DNA from: Cupriavidus sp. U2
Lineage (GTDB): Bacteria > Pseudomonadota > Gammaproteobacteria > Burkholderiales > Burkholderiaceae
Assembly (NCBI RefSeq): GCF_009663685.2
Contig: NZ_RCOG02000001.1
Coordinates: 248,152-312,151 of the forward strand
DNA length: 64,000 bases
Direction of reading: 5' to 3'
Positions 28,124 through 40,047 of the stretch are shown piece after piece. Numbering within the stretch: the stretch's first letter is position 1; each line of letters begins with the position of its first letter. The notes below the pieces were generated by a model. The model was not told where the DNA came from and did not search any database. It saw nothing but the letters and a program-made list of their open reading frames with translations. A program made the translations under genes and the position numbers.

Positions 28124-29845
28124 ATGACACTAGGTCTTGCGCTTGCCCAGAGCCGGCGGATCGCGCCGGCGCTGCTCGCCCAGCTGGAGCAATCGGCACG
28201 GGAAAAGAAAACGCAGCTGATCGACGAGATCATCGGCAGCGGCACGATGTCCGCCCACGACGTGGCGATCTTTGCTGCCGACAAATACCGGCTGCCGCTG
28301 CTGGACCTGACGCAATACAGCCTGGACCGCGTGCCATCGGTACTGGCCGGCAACCGCGAATTCCACGCCCACCGCCTGCTGCCGCTGGGCCGGCGCGAGA
28401 ACCGGCTGATCGTGGCGACGTCCGACCCGGCCAACCAGGCCGGCGTGGAGGCCATCCGTCAGAAGATGAACCTGACGGTCGAAACGGTCGTGGTCGAGCA
28501 CGACAAGCTCATGAAGCATGTGCAGGCCGCCGGTGAAACACTCGGCACGCTCAAGAACATCTCGCCGGTGACGCCGACCGCGCAGAAGATGATCGAGTAC
28601 GACCCGTCGGCCGCGGCTGCCGCGCGCAAGGGGCCGGGCAACGACATCGACGACGCCCCGGTGGTGCGCTTCCTGCAGAAGCTGCTGAACGAAGCGTTCA
28701 ATCGCGGCGCATCGGACTTGCATTTCGAGCCGTTCGAGTTCTTCTACCGCATTCGCTTCCGCGTGGACGGCGTGCTGCAGGAAGTTGCGCGCCCGCCGCT
28801 GGACATCCGCGACAAGATCGCCACCCGCATCAAGGTGCTGTCGCGGCTGGACATTTCCGAAAAGCGCGTGCCGCAGGACGGCCGGATGAAGCTGCTGATC
28901 TCCGTGCCCAAGGACAAGGACAGCAAGGAAACCATCGAGAAGGCGATCGACTTCCGGGTATCGACCCTGCCGACGCTGTTCGGCGAGAAGATCGTGATGC
29001 GGATTCTCGATTCTTCCACCGACAAGCTCGACATCGACCAGCTTGGCTACGAGCCGCAGCAGAAGGAACTGCTGCTCGACGTCATCAAGCGCCCGTACGG
29101 GATGGTGCTGGTCACCGGCCCGACCGGCAGCGGCAAGACCGTGTCGCTCTACACGTTCCTGAACATGCTGAACCAGGGCGACATCAACATTTCCACGGCG
29201 GAGGACCCGGCGGAAATCCAGCTGCCCGGCGTCAACCAGGTGAACGTCAACGACAAGGCCGGCCTGACCTTCGCGGCCGCGCTCAAGTCGTTCCTGCGGC
29301 AGGACCCGGACATCATCATGGTCGGCGAAATCCGCGACCTGGAAACCGCCGACATCTCGATCAAGGCCGCGCAGACCGGCCACCTGGTGCTGTCGACACT
29401 GCACACCAACGACGCGCCCACCACGCTGACGCGCCTGATGAACATGGGGGTAGCGCCGTTCAACATCGCGTCGTCGGTGCTGATGATCACCGCGCAGCGC
29501 CTGGCGCGCCGCCTTTGCTCGTGCAAGCGCGCGGGCGACCTAGCGCCGCAGGTGCTGCTCGATGCCGGCTTCACGCAAGCCGATATCGACGGCAGCTGGA
29601 AGCCGTACCACCCGGTGGGCTGCGAACGCTGCAACGGCAGCGGCTACAAGGGGCGCTGCGGCATCTACCAGGTCATGCCCATCACCGAAGCCATCCAGCA
29701 GATCATCCTGTCGCACGGCACGGCTTTGCAGATCGCCGAACAGGCCCGTAAAGAGGGCGTGCTATCGTTGCGCGAGGCCGGGCTGCAGAAGGTGAAACAG
29801 GGCATCACGTCGCTGGAAGAAGTGCTGGCGACCACGAACAGCTAG
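28124..29845 (+). CDS. pilB: Type IV pilus assembly ATPase PilB
   Basis: The hexameric ATPase that powers pilus extension at the cytoplasmic face. In its 573 residues the N1 domain lies at about 1-150. The catalytic core has Walker A GPTGSGKT, an Asp box, Walker B DPDIIMVGEIRD and a His box (LSTLHTNDAPTT). A tetracysteine zinc motif (CSCKRAG...CERCNGSGYKGRCG) lies near residues 465-510. The ATG at 28124 (MTLGLALAQ) is preferred to a TTG slightly upstream. It leads the pilB-pilC-pilD-coaE-zapD-yacG series common to beta- and gammaproteobacteria. Its regulators PilS-PilR are elsewhere in the window. Confidence 0.95.
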   Translation: MTLGLALAQSRRIAPALLAQLEQSAREKKTQLIDEIIGSGTMSAHDVAIFAADKYRLPLLDLTQYSLDRVPSVLAGNREFHAHRLLPLGRRENRLIVATSDPANQAGVEAIRQKMNLTVETVVVEHDKLMKHVQAAGETLGTLKNISPVTPTAQKMIEYDPSAAAAARKGPGNDIDDAPVVRFLQKLLNEAFNRGASDLHFEPFEFFYRIRFRVDGVLQEVARPPLDIRDKIATRIKVLSRLDISEKRVPQDGRMKLLISVPKDKDSKETIEKAIDFRVSTLPTLFGEKIVMRILDSSTDKLDIDQLGYEPQQKELLLDVIKRPYGMVLVTGPTGSGKTVSLYTFLNMLNQGDINISTAEDPAEIQLPGVNQVNVNDKAGLTFAAALKSFLRQDPDIIMVGEIRDLETADISIKAAQTGHLVLSTLHTNDAPTTLTRLMNMGVAPFNIASSVLMITAQRLARRLCSCKRAGDLAPQVLLDAGFTQADIDGSWKPYHPVGCERCNGSGYKGRCGIYQVMPITEAIQQIILSHGTALQIAEQARKEGVLSLREAGLQKVKQGITSLEEVLATTNS

Positions 29846-29982
29846 TCACGGACAAGGCGGTACTGACCAGGCGCGCGGCCGGGGACAGTACGAAAGGCAG
29901 AGCCGGCCGCGCATACGGGCATCCGCATCGGGTTGCGGAGGTCCAAAAACAATAGCAATAGCAATACTTCGGGGGTCAAATC

Positions 29983-31248
29983 ATGGCGACGCGCGCACCA
30001 GCGGCGGGCGCCCGGACGGCAGCGCCGTCACGGGCCAGGACAGGGCGGAAGGCGCCCACGCAATACATCTTCGAGTGGGAGGCCAAGGACCGCAAGGGCA
30101 AGTCCTTCAAGGGCGAGCAACGGGCCGAGAGCCAGGCGGAGGTCACCACCACCCTGCGCAAGCAGGGCCTGACCGTCGTCAAGATGAAGAAGCGCAAGGC
30201 GGCGCGCGGCAAGAAGATCACCGAGAAGGACATCGCATACTTCACGCGCCAGCTATCGACCATGCTGAAGGCCGGCATTCCGCTGCTGCAATCGATCGAC
30301 ATCATCGCGCGCGGCCACGCCAACCCCAACTTCACCCAGCTGCTGAACGACATCCGCTTCGATATCGAGTCCGGCAGCAGCATGGCACAGGCCTTCCGGC
30401 GCCAGCCGAAGTACTTCGACACGCTGTACTGCAACCTGATCGATGCCGGGGAACAGGGCGGTATTCTCGACGCGCTGCTCGAGCGCCTGTCGCTGTACAT
30501 GGAAAAGAGCATCGCGCTGAAGAGCCAGATCAAGTCGGCGATGATCTACCCGATCGCCGTGCTGTCGGTGGCCTTTGCCGTGACCGTGGTGCTGATGCTG
30601 TTCGTGATCCCGGCCTTCAAGGGCGTGTTCTCGAGCTTCGGCGCGGCGCTGCCGGCGCCTACGCAGGTCGTGATCGGCATGTCCGATTTCTTCGTCGAAT
30701 ACTGGTATCTGATCGTCGGCGCGCCGATCCTGTCGATCGTCGCCTACTTCCGCGCCCGCAAGACATCGGAAAAAGTCCAGCGATGGCACGACAAGATGCT
30801 GCTGAAGATGCCGATCTTCGGCAGCCTGTTCCGCAAGGCCGTGGTCGCACGCTGGACTCGCACGCTGGCCACGATGTTCGCGGCCGGCACGCCGTTGGTG
30901 GAGTCGATGGAATCCGTGGGCGGTGCGGCCGGGAACTGGCTGTATTACGATGCCACGCGTGAAATCGAGCAGGCCGTGCGCATCGGTACCAGCCTGACCA
31001 ACGCCATGCAGGCCACGCACCTGTTCGACAACATGGTGCTGCAGATGACGCAGATCGGCGAGGAATCAGGTGCGCTGGACAACATGCTGCTGAAGGTGGC
31101 GGAATTCTACGAGCGTGAAGTGGACGACGCCGTGGCTGCCATTTCGAGCCTGATCGAGCCGCTGATCATCGTGATCCTGGGTGTGCTGATCGGTGGCATG
31201 GTGGTTGCCATGTACCTGCCGATCTTCAAGCTGGGCCAGGTGGTTTAA
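29983..31248 (+). CDS. pilC: Type IV pilus inner-membrane platform protein PilC
   Basis: A 421-residue polytopic protein that couples PilB and PilT to the growing pilus. It has two T2SSF repeats (around residues 85-210 and 290-410), each with the pattern TRQLSTMLKAGIPLLQS or TRTLATMFAAGTPLVES, and three main transmembrane helices. A basic Ala/Arg-rich N terminus precedes the first domain. The 137-bp gap after pilB contains a short AATAGC repeat (near 29950-29965), but no terminator was seen. Confidence 0.95.
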   Translation: MATRAPAAGARTAAPSRARTGRKAPTQYIFEWEAKDRKGKSFKGEQRAESQAEVTTTLRKQGLTVVKMKKRKAARGKKITEKDIAYFTRQLSTMLKAGIPLLQSIDIIARGHANPNFTQLLNDIRFDIESGSSMAQAFRRQPKYFDTLYCNLIDAGEQGGILDALLERLSLYMEKSIALKSQIKSAMIYPIAVLSVAFAVTVVLMLFVIPAFKGVFSSFGAALPAPTQVVIGMSDFFVEYWYLIVGAPILSIVAYFRARKTSEKVQRWHDKMLLKMPIFGSLFRKAVVARWTRTLATMFAAGTPLVESMESVGGAAGNWLYYDATREIEQAVRIGTSLTNAMQATHLFDNMVLQMTQIGEESGALDNMLLKVAEFYEREVDDAVAAISSLIEPLIIVILGVLIGGMVVAMYLPIFKLGQVV

Positions 31249-31263
31249 CAACAGGTATCTCGC

Positions 31264-32157
31264 ATGCAAGCAGTTTTTGGACCGGCCGGGGCCGTCACGC
31301 TGGATGCCCTGGCGCTGGTGCCGGCGCCTTTCCTGATCGTCGTGGCCGGTCTGCTGGGCCTGCTCGTGGGCAGTTTTCTCAATGTCGTGATCCATCGCCT
31401 GCCAAGGATGATGGATCACGAAGAGGCCAACTACATTGCCGAACTGCGCGGCGAGCCCCTGCCGCATCCCGGGCGTTACAACCTCATGGTGCCGCGCTCG
31501 GCCTGCCCGCACTGTGGGCACCAGATCGCGCCCTGGGAAAACGTGCCAATCGTCAGTTACCTGTTCCTGCGGGGCAAGTGCTCGTCGTGCAAGGCGCCGA
31601 TCAGCATCCGCTACCCGCTTGTGGAAGCGGTGAGCGGGGTCCTGACCGCGCTGGCGATGTGGCATTTCGGCCCGACCGCCCAGGCGCTGGCCGCCATCGT
31701 CATGATCTGGGCCCTGGTGGCACTGTTCCTGATCGATGCCGATACCCAGCTGCTGCCTGACCAGATCACGCTGCCGCTGCTTTGGCTGGGGCTGCTGCTG
31801 AATTTGCAAGGATGGTTTGCGCCGCTGGCCGATGCCGTGATCGGGGCCGCCGCCGGGTATCTGGTGCTATGGACCGTCAACCTGCTGTTCACGCTGGTGC
31901 GCGGGCAGGCCGGCATGGGCCATGGCGACTTCAAGCTCATGGGTGCGCTGGGCGCATGGTTTGGCTGGCAGGCACTGCCGGCGCTGATTCTGATGTCGTC
32001 GATTGTCGGCGCGATCATCGGCGGGCTGATGCTGGTGGTCCAGCGCAAGGGCCGCGACACGGCGTTTCCGTACGGCCCGTACATTGCCGGGGCCGGCCTG
32101 ATCGTGCTGTTCCTGGGCCCGGACGTACTGCCGCTGGGGCTGATCGCGGGCCATTAG
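31264..32157 (+). CDS. pilD: Prepilin peptidase/N-methyltransferase PilD
   Basis: An integral membrane aspartic protease that cleaves leader peptides of type IV prepilins and methylates the new N-terminal Phe. The 297 residues hold the zinc-binding pair of CxxC motifs (CPHCG, CSSCK at about residues 80-105), the first catalytic Asp in LIDADTQLLPD and the second in GMGHGDFKLMG. About eight hydrophobic helices are visible. It follows pilC by 15 bp. It may also process type II secretion pseudopilins. Confidence 0.95.
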   Translation: MQAVFGPAGAVTLDALALVPAPFLIVVAGLLGLLVGSFLNVVIHRLPRMMDHEEANYIAELRGEPLPHPGRYNLMVPRSACPHCGHQIAPWENVPIVSYLFLRGKCSSCKAPISIRYPLVEAVSGVLTALAMWHFGPTAQALAAIVMIWALVALFLIDADTQLLPDQITLPLLWLGLLLNLQGWFAPLADAVIGAAAGYLVLWTVNLLFTLVRGQAGMGHGDFKLMGALGAWFGWQALPALILMSSIVGAIIGGLMLVVQRKGRDTAFPYGPYIAGAGLIVLFLGPDVLPLGLIAGH

Positions 32158-32222
32158 CGATGCCAGACCGGCCGTCATCGCAACCGGCAGTGCAAAACTG
32201 GTATCGTGGGCACCATTAGCCA

Positions 32223-32867
32223 ATGACCCCCCTGCCTGCCCCCATGCTGGAAATCGGCCTTACAGGCGGTATCGGCTCCGGCAAGACCCGCGTCGCGGAC
32301 ATGTTTGCCGAGCGCGGTGCCGCGTTGATCGATACCGATCTGCTTGCCCACGAGATCACCGCGCCCGGCGGCGCGGCCATCGCACCGCTAGTGGAAGCCT
32401 TCGGCCCGCGCTGCCTTCGGTCCGACGGCGCCATGGACCGCGACGCCATGCGCGCGCTGGTGTTTTCCGATCCCACGGCCAAGGCCCGGCTCGAAGGCAT
32501 CACCCACCCTCTGATCCGCCAGCTGACCGAAGCACGCGCGGCCGCCATCCGGTCCGCCGGCCAGCATCCATATCTGATCTACGTGGTGCCGCTGCTCGTG
32601 GAATCGGGCACGTGGCGGGCGCGCGTCGGGCGCGTGCTGGTGGTCGATTGCCAGGAAGAGACGCAGGTGGCGCGGGTCATGGGCCGGAACGGGTTCACGC
32701 GTGACCAGGTGCTGGCCATCATGCACAAGCAGGCCACCCGGGCGGCACGCCTGGCCGTGGCCGACGACGTGATCGATAACGATGGCCCGCCCGACGCACT
32801 CGCGCCGCAAGTGGCGCGGCTCGATGCGCTGTATCGCAGTCTGTCGGCGCGCCCGGCGACCACATAA
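32223..32867 (+). CDS. coaE: Dephospho-CoA kinase
   Basis: Catalyses the last step of coenzyme A synthesis, phosphorylating the 3'-OH of dephospho-CoA. The P-loop is GLTGGIGSGKT near residue 12, followed by DTDLLAHEIT and the lid region VGRVLVVDCQEETQ. The 214 residues match the family. A second ATG at 32244 (MLEIGLTGG) could be the true start. It lies 65 bp after pilD, an order kept in many proteobacteria. Confidence 0.95.
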   Translation: MTPLPAPMLEIGLTGGIGSGKTRVADMFAERGAALIDTDLLAHEITAPGGAAIAPLVEAFGPRCLRSDGAMDRDAMRALVFSDPTAKARLEGITHPLIRQLTEARAAAIRSAGQHPYLIYVVPLLVESGTWRARVGRVLVVDCQEETQVARVMGRNGFTRDQVLAIMHKQATRAARLAVADDVIDNDGPPDALAPQVARLDALYRSLSARPATT

Positions 32868-32945
32868 GACGACCCAAGGATCACCCGGTGGGGTTTCGCG
32901 CGGCGCCTGGGCTGTTCGGTCTGCGTCGCCCGGGGAACTTTCGAT

Positions 32946-32974
32946 TTGTGGTTGGGCTCCGACTCGCATAGAAT
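32946..32974 (+). promoter_or_regulatory. Candidate promoter of zapD-yacG
   Basis: TTGTGG (32946-32951), 17-bp spacer, TAGAAT (32969-32974) in the 259-bp gap between coaE and zapD. The -35 is weak and the -10 good. It would give a leader of about 145 nt. Confidence 0.5.
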
Positions 32975-33126
32975 GCGCTGAAACATGCCGGGGAAAAAGC
33001 ACCGAGTGACGGCTCCCGGCCTCTGCGCCACGGCTGGACCACCAGCGTGCGCGGAGAAACCGGCGGCAGCACCGCCGGGCGCCCTCGCTTACGAACCGCC
33101 ATTCGGCGCGCAGCACGGATACCGAC

Positions 33127-33885
33127 TTGATCCTGTACGAATATCCTTTCAACGAACGCATCAGGACGCTCCTGCGCCTGGAAGACCTGTTCGATCGGCT
33201 GGATTATTTCCTCGGGCAGGAACATTCGCTGCAGCACCACGTTGCCATCACCACGATCTTCGAGATCATCGACGTGGCCGGCCGTGCCGATCTCAAGACC
33301 GACCTGATCAAGGAACTGGAGCGTCAGCGCCAGGCCCTGGCGCCGCTGCGTGCCAATCCGCAGATCGACCAGGATGCACTGGTCAGCGTCATCACCGAAG
33401 TCGAGCAAGGCATTGCGGCACTGAGCCAGACCGTTGGCAAGGCCGGCCAGCTGCTGACCGACAACGAGTGGCTCACCAGCATCCGCAGCCGGGCGATCAT
33501 CCCGGGCGGCACCTGCGAATTCGACCTGCCGGCCTACTATGCGTGGCAACACCGTCCCGCCGAAGACCGCCAGGCCGATATCCTCAAGTGGGCCCGGCCA
33601 CTGGCCTCGCTGCGCATGGGCGCGACCATCGTGCTGCGCCTGCTGCGTGAGTCGGGCCAGAGCGGCAAGGTCATCGCCACGGGCGGCAGCTATCAGCAGA
33701 TGCTGTCCGGCCGCAGCTACCAGCTGATGCAGGTGTACCTGGACGAATCGCTGCTGGCCTTCATCCCCGAGATGAGCGCCAACAAGTACATGCTCTGGGT
33801 CCGCTTTACCCAGCAGGACGGCGACATGCGGCCGCGCTCGGTGGACGCGGATATCCCCTTCCTGCTCAAACTCTGTAATTTCTGA
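33127..33885 (+). CDS. zapD: Cell division protein ZapD
   Basis: A cytoplasmic protein that crosslinks FtsZ filaments and stabilises the Z ring. The 252 residues match the ZapD (YacF/DUF1342) family: [15 protein letters not shown] at the start, the helical N-terminal domain, and the beta-rich C-terminal part with [21 protein letters not shown], which carries the FtsZ-tail binding surface. The start is TTG at 33127, directly at the family N terminus [10 protein letters not shown]. It acts on the FtsZ encoded about 13 kb away in the dcw operon. Confidence 0.94.
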   Translation: MILYEYPFNERIRTLLRLEDLFDRLDYFLGQEHSLQHHVAITTIFEIIDVAGRADLKTDLIKELERQRQALAPLRANPQIDQDALVSVITEVEQGIAALSQTVGKAGQLLTDNEWLTSIRSRAIIPGGTCEFDLPAYYAWQHRPAEDRQADILKWARPLASLRMGATIVLRLLRESGQSGKVIATGGSYQQMLSGRSYQLMQVYLDESLLAFIPEMSANKYMLWVRFTQQDGDMRPRSVDADIPFLLKLCNF

Positions 33886-33893
33886 AGTTCGCG

Positions 33894-34085
33894 ATGCCAG
33901 CCGTCGTCAAGTGTCCCACCTGCGGCAAGGATGTCGCCTGGGTGCCGGAAAACAAGTTCCGCCCGTTCTGCTCCGATCGCTGCAAGCAGATCGACCTTGG
34001 CGCCTGGGCGTCCGAGAAGTACGTCATCGGCGGCAAGCCGGACGAATCACCATCGCCAGACCTGCCGGCGGACGACGAAGACTGA
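33894..34085 (+). CDS. yacG: DNA gyrase inhibitor / zinc-binding protein YacG
   Basis: A 63-residue zinc protein with CPTCGK (C7, C10) and CSDRCK (C26, C30) holding one zinc. An acidic C-terminal tail follows. E. coli YacG binds GyrB and blocks DNA binding. It starts 8 bp after zapD and completes the unit. Confidence 0.93.
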   Translation: MPAVVKCPTCGKDVAWVPENKFRPFCSDRCKQIDLGAWASEKYVIGGKPDESPSPDLPADDED

Positions 34086-34105
34086 CGAGCGTCGTAGGGC
34101 TGGCT

Positions 34106-34132
34106 CCCCTCGCCCGCATGGCGGGAGAGGGG
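34106..34132. repeat. REP-like palindrome downstream of yacG
   Basis: CCCCTCGCCCGC and GCGGGAGAGGGG arms around ATG, differing by one mismatch and one extra base from the palindrome at 1310-1335. It lies between the converging yacG and mutT. Confidence 0.65.
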
Positions 34133-34178
34133 ATTGCGTAGCACGCTCCCGCAGTCTCTCGCCGTCGCCCACGGAAAT

Positions 34179-34198
34179 GCCGGGCCGAAATGCCCGGC
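34179..34198. terminator. Hairpin between converging yacG and mutT
   Basis: A 7-bp GC stem, GCCGGGC / GCCCGGC, with a 6-nt loop. Only short T runs follow on either strand, so its strength as a terminator is uncertain. Confidence 0.4.
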
Positions 34199-34226
34199 TT
34201 GTAGCCGGGGCATGCCTTGCCTGCGT

Positions 34227-34670
34227 TCAGCTGGCGCGGGATTCCTCCGCCAGCCATTCGACGACCGGGATGGTCGCCGGTAGCAGCGGCCCCACGTCCA
34301 CGGGTACCGCCTGCCAGGAAAATGCCTGGCCCTCCCTGCCGACCGGCTCGCCGCGCCAGTCGGTGATCTTGCAGAAATACAGCCGCACATAGGCGTGCGG
34401 GTAATCATGCTCGAGCGTGTGCCAGCGTTCGCTGCGCACGATGTCGAGCCCCAGTTCCTCGTGCAGTTCGCGCGCCAGCGCGTCTTCCACCGTTTCGCCC
34501 GGTTCCAGCTTGCCGCCCGGAAATTCCCAGTAGCCCTCGTAGGGCTTGCCCGCCGGGCGCTGTGCCAGCAGGAAGCGGCCATCGGGCTGGATCATCACGC
34601 CCACGGCCACCTCCGTGACCTTGCGCGTCTGGCCGTCGGCCGTCGTCACGGTTTCCACCTGCGCCGTCAT
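34227..34670 (-). CDS. mutT: 8-oxo-dGTP diphosphatase MutT (Nudix)
   Basis: Sanitises the nucleotide pool by hydrolysing 8-oxo-dGTP, preventing A:T to C:G transversions. The 147-residue protein carries the full Nudix box at about residues 52-74 ([22 protein letters not shown]) and the MutT-type substrate segment [19 protein letters not shown]. It lies 6 bp after the DUF815 ATPase gene, in the same place as E. coli mutT relative to secA. Confidence 0.9.
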   Translation of the reverse strand: MTAQVETVTTADGQTRKVTEVAVGVMIQPDGRFLLAQRPAGKPYEGYWEFPGGKLEPGETVEDALARELHEELGLDIVRSERWHTLEHDYPHAYVRLYFCKITDWRGEPVGREGQAFSWQAVPVDVGPLLPATIPVVEWLAEESRAS

Positions 34671-34676
34671 GCCCGG

Positions 34677-35567
34677 TTATTCCTTGTCCGCCACGAACGG
34701 CTGGCCATGCTTGCCGCCCCAGTCGCGCGCAAATTGCCAGGCCACCCGGCCCGAACGCGAGCCGCGCTCCAGTGCCCAGATCAGCGCGTCGCCGCGCGCC
34801 GCCTCGATATCGGCCGGCGTGCAGCCGAAGTGCGACAGCCAGTGCCCGACGATCGCCAGGTACTCGTCCTGCTTCGGCGGGTAGAACGACAGCCACAGGC
34901 CGAAACGCTCGGACAGCGAGATCTTCTCTTCCACCACCTCGCCCGGATGGATCTCGCCATCCGACGTGTGCTGGTACGTCTCGTTGTCCTTCATGTACTC
35001 GGGCAGCAGATGGCGGCGGTTCGACGTGGCATAGATCAGCACGTTGTCCGACTGCGCAGCCACCGAACCGTCGAGCGCCGACTTCAGCGACTTGTAGCCC
35101 GACTCGCCGTCTTCGAACGACAGGTCGTCGCAGAAAATCACGAAGCGTTCCGGCCGCGAAGCCAGCCTTTCGACGATGTCGCCCAGGTCGCCCAGGTCGT
35201 CCTTGTCCACTTCCACCAGGCGCAGCCCATCCTTCACGAATTCGTTCAGGATGGCCTTGATCAGCGACGACTTGCCCGTGCCGCGTGCGCCGGTCAGCAG
35301 CACGTTGTTGGCCGGCAGTCCCTTCACGAACTGGCGCGAGTTGGCCACGATCGCGTCCTTCTGGCGATCGATGTTCTTCAGGTCGTTCAGGTGGATCGGC
35401 GGCAGCTGGCGGATAGCCTGCAGATAGCCGATGTTGCCGAACAGGCTCTGCCGCTTGCGCCAGCGGAATGCTACCGCCTCCTTCCAGTCCACCTCGGTCA
35501 GTTCGGGCGGCAGCCATTGTTCAAGGCGGGCGAGGAAGTTGTCGAGGCGGGCAGCAAGGTCGGACAT
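34677..35567 (-). CDS. DUF815-family ATP-binding protein (AAA-type)
   Basis: A 296-residue ATPase of the DUF815 family. Walker A GARGTGKSSLIK lies about residue 90 (NNVLLTGARGTGKS), Walker B is FVIFCDDLSFE, and SNRRHLLPEYM is a sensor-1-like segment. The start MSDLAARLDNF at 35567 was chosen because homology begins there; the frame is open further up without support. The family is widespread next to argJ and secA in Burkholderiales. Its role is not established. Confidence 0.85.
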   Translation of the reverse strand: MSDLAARLDNFLARLEQWLPPELTEVDWKEAVAFRWRKRQSLFGNIGYLQAIRQLPPIHLNDLKNIDRQKDAIVANSRQFVKGLPANNVLLTGARGTGKSSLIKAILNEFVKDGLRLVEVDKDDLGDLGDIVERLASRPERFVIFCDDLSFEDGESGYKSLKSALDGSVAAQSDNVLIYATSNRRHLLPEYMKDNETYQHTSDGEIHPGEVVEEKISLSERFGLWLSFYPPKQDEYLAIVGHWLSHFGCTPADIEAARGDALIWALERGSRSGRVAWQFARDWGGKHGQPFVADKE

Positions 35568-35620
35568 GGGGCGCTTCTTCTCAGACGAATGACGGAATAC
35601 GAAAGGCGACGGGCGACTGG

Positions 35621-35655
35621 CGTAAGTCGAGAATTTGAAGGTTCTACGACTTACG
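35621..35655 (-). terminator. Hairpin at the end of argJ
   Basis: CGTAAGTCG (35621-35629) and CGACTTACG (35647-35655) form a 9-bp perfect stem with a 17-nt loop that includes the argJ stop codon in one arm. No T tract follows. It may slow ribosomes or RNA decay between argJ and the DUF815 gene. Confidence 0.35.
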
Positions 35656-36877
35656 AACGGTAATCGGCGTTGATCGACACGTAGTCGTGCGACAGGTCGC
35701 ACGTCCACACCGTGGCGTCGGCATTGCCACGGCCCAGCGCGATACGCACCGTGATCTCGGCCTGCTTCATCACGCGCTGGCCGTCTTCCTCGCGATAGTC
35801 GGGGTTGCGGCCGCCATCGCGTGCCACCCAAACGTCGTCGAGCCACAGGTTGACGCGGTTCACATCGAGATCGTTCACGCCGGCATAGCCCACGGCGGCC
35901 AGGATGCGGCCCAGGTTGGGGTCCGACGCATAGAAAGCGGTCTTGACCAGCGGCGAATGGGCCACGGCATAGGCGATCTGGCGGCATTCGGCCACATCGT
36001 TGCCGCCTTCCACGCGAATCGTCATCAGCTTCGTGGCGCCTTCGCCATCGCGCACGATCATCTGGGCCAGTTCCTGGGCCAGCGACGTCACCGCGTCGCG
36101 CAGCGCGTCATACGCCGGGCCTTCGGCGGCGGTCACGCTGGCGCCCGACTTGCCCGAGGCAATCAGCACGAACGAGTCATTGGTCGACGTATCGCCATCG
36201 ATCGTGATGCTGTTGAACGAGTGATCGGCCGCATGCGACACCAGCTTCTGCAGCACCGGCTGGGCCACGGCGGCGTCCATCGCAATAAAGCCAAGCATCG
36301 TCGCCATGTTGGGACGAATCATGCCGGCACCCTTGCTGATGCCCGACAGGGTCACGGTCTTGCCGTCGATCTGCACCGTGCGCGACGCGGCCTTGGGCTG
36401 CGTGTCGGTGGTCATGATCGATTCGGCGGCGGCCAGCCAGTTGTCGGGGCGCGCGTTGGCGATGGCCGTGGGCAGCGCGGCGGTCAGGCGATCCACGGGC
36501 AGCTGCTCCAGAATTACGCCGGTCGAGAACGGCAGCACCTGGTTGGCGGCGATGCCCAGCTGCTTGGCCAGCGCATCGCAGGTGGCGCGCGCGACGGCCA
36601 GGCCCGGTTCGCCGGTACCGGCGTTGGCATTGCCCGTGTTGACCACCAGCGCGCGGATGCCGGCGCCCGCGGCCAGGTGCTCGCGGCAGACCTGCACCGG
36701 TGCGGCGCAGAAGCGGTTCTGGGTGAAGACGCCCGCCACCGTGCTGCCTTCGGCCACCTTGACCACAAGCACGTCCTTGCGATTGGCCTTGCGGATACCG
36801 CCCTCGGCCCAGCCGAGTTCGACGCCAGCGACGGATTTCAGGTTGTCTGCCTGCGGCAGGGGCAAGTTCACGGGCAT
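35651..36877 (-). CDS. argJ: Bifunctional ornithine acetyltransferase / N-acetylglutamate synthase
   Basis: Recycles the acetyl group in arginine synthesis, moving it from N-acetylornithine to glutamate, and can also use acetyl-CoA. The 408-residue precursor shows the autocleavage site [15 protein letters not shown], cut before the Thr that becomes the beta-chain nucleophile. The C-terminal [19 protein letters not shown] and the end [13 protein letters not shown] are family features. The ATG at 36877 matches the family start. Its substrate range (one or two reactions) cannot be settled by reading. Confidence 0.95.
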   Translation of the reverse strand: MPVNLPLPQADNLKSVAGVELGWAEGGIRKANRKDVLVVKVAEGSTVAGVFTQNRFCAAPVQVCREHLAAGAGIRALVVNTGNANAGTGEPGLAVARATCDALAKQLGIAANQVLPFSTGVILEQLPVDRLTAALPTAIANARPDNWLAAAESIMTTDTQPKAASRTVQIDGKTVTLSGISKGAGMIRPNMATMLGFIAMDAAVAQPVLQKLVSHAADHSFNSITIDGDTSTNDSFVLIASGKSGASVTAAEGPAYDALRDAVTSLAQELAQMIVRDGEGATKLMTIRVEGGNDVAECRQIAYAVAHSPLVKTAFYASDPNLGRILAAVGYAGVNDLDVNRVNLWLDDVWVARDGGRNPDYREEDGQRVMKQAEITVRIALGRGNADATVWTCDLSHDYVSINADYRS

Positions 36878-36917
36878 GTTCGTTTCCTTTGCTGCAAATT
36901 GTGTGATGCACCTGATG

Positions 36918-36954
36918 AACATGCCCGCTTGAGCGGTCGGCTCAAGCGGGCATG
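36918..36954. terminator. 16-bp perfect hairpin between secA and argJ
   Basis: ACATGCCCGCTTGAGC (36918-36933) and its exact complement (36939-36954) flank a 5-nt loop. It lies downstream of secA and 41 bp upstream of argJ on the minus strand. There is no T run after it in the direction of transcription, so it may be a Rho-assisted terminator, an mRNA-stabilising barrier, or a regulatory site. Confidence 0.55.
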
Positions 36955-37015
36955 TCCAGGGATTCGGTCGATGACGCGCCGCTCGGGGCGCATCACCGGC
37001 AGTGGCGGGCCAGCT

Positions 37016-39805
<2,790 letters not shown>

Positions 39806-40047
39806 CGAGTGCTTTCACCTGCGCGGCAGACCGGTACGAGACCCGCCAAATCCGCGCGAGGAATGGGTAGATTGGCGCAAAACGCCGAGTTTATCATGTG
39901 CCGATGTCCTGACCGGACCTGTCACCAGCACAGTTTCTGTACAGGTGCAACCGCCCGGCCCCATTGACTGGCGGCCCGTACAGCAGGTTGGGACAGACGC
40001 GGCGGCTTCAATGTTCCGGGCATCCGGCCCGATGGCGGCCGGTGGCG

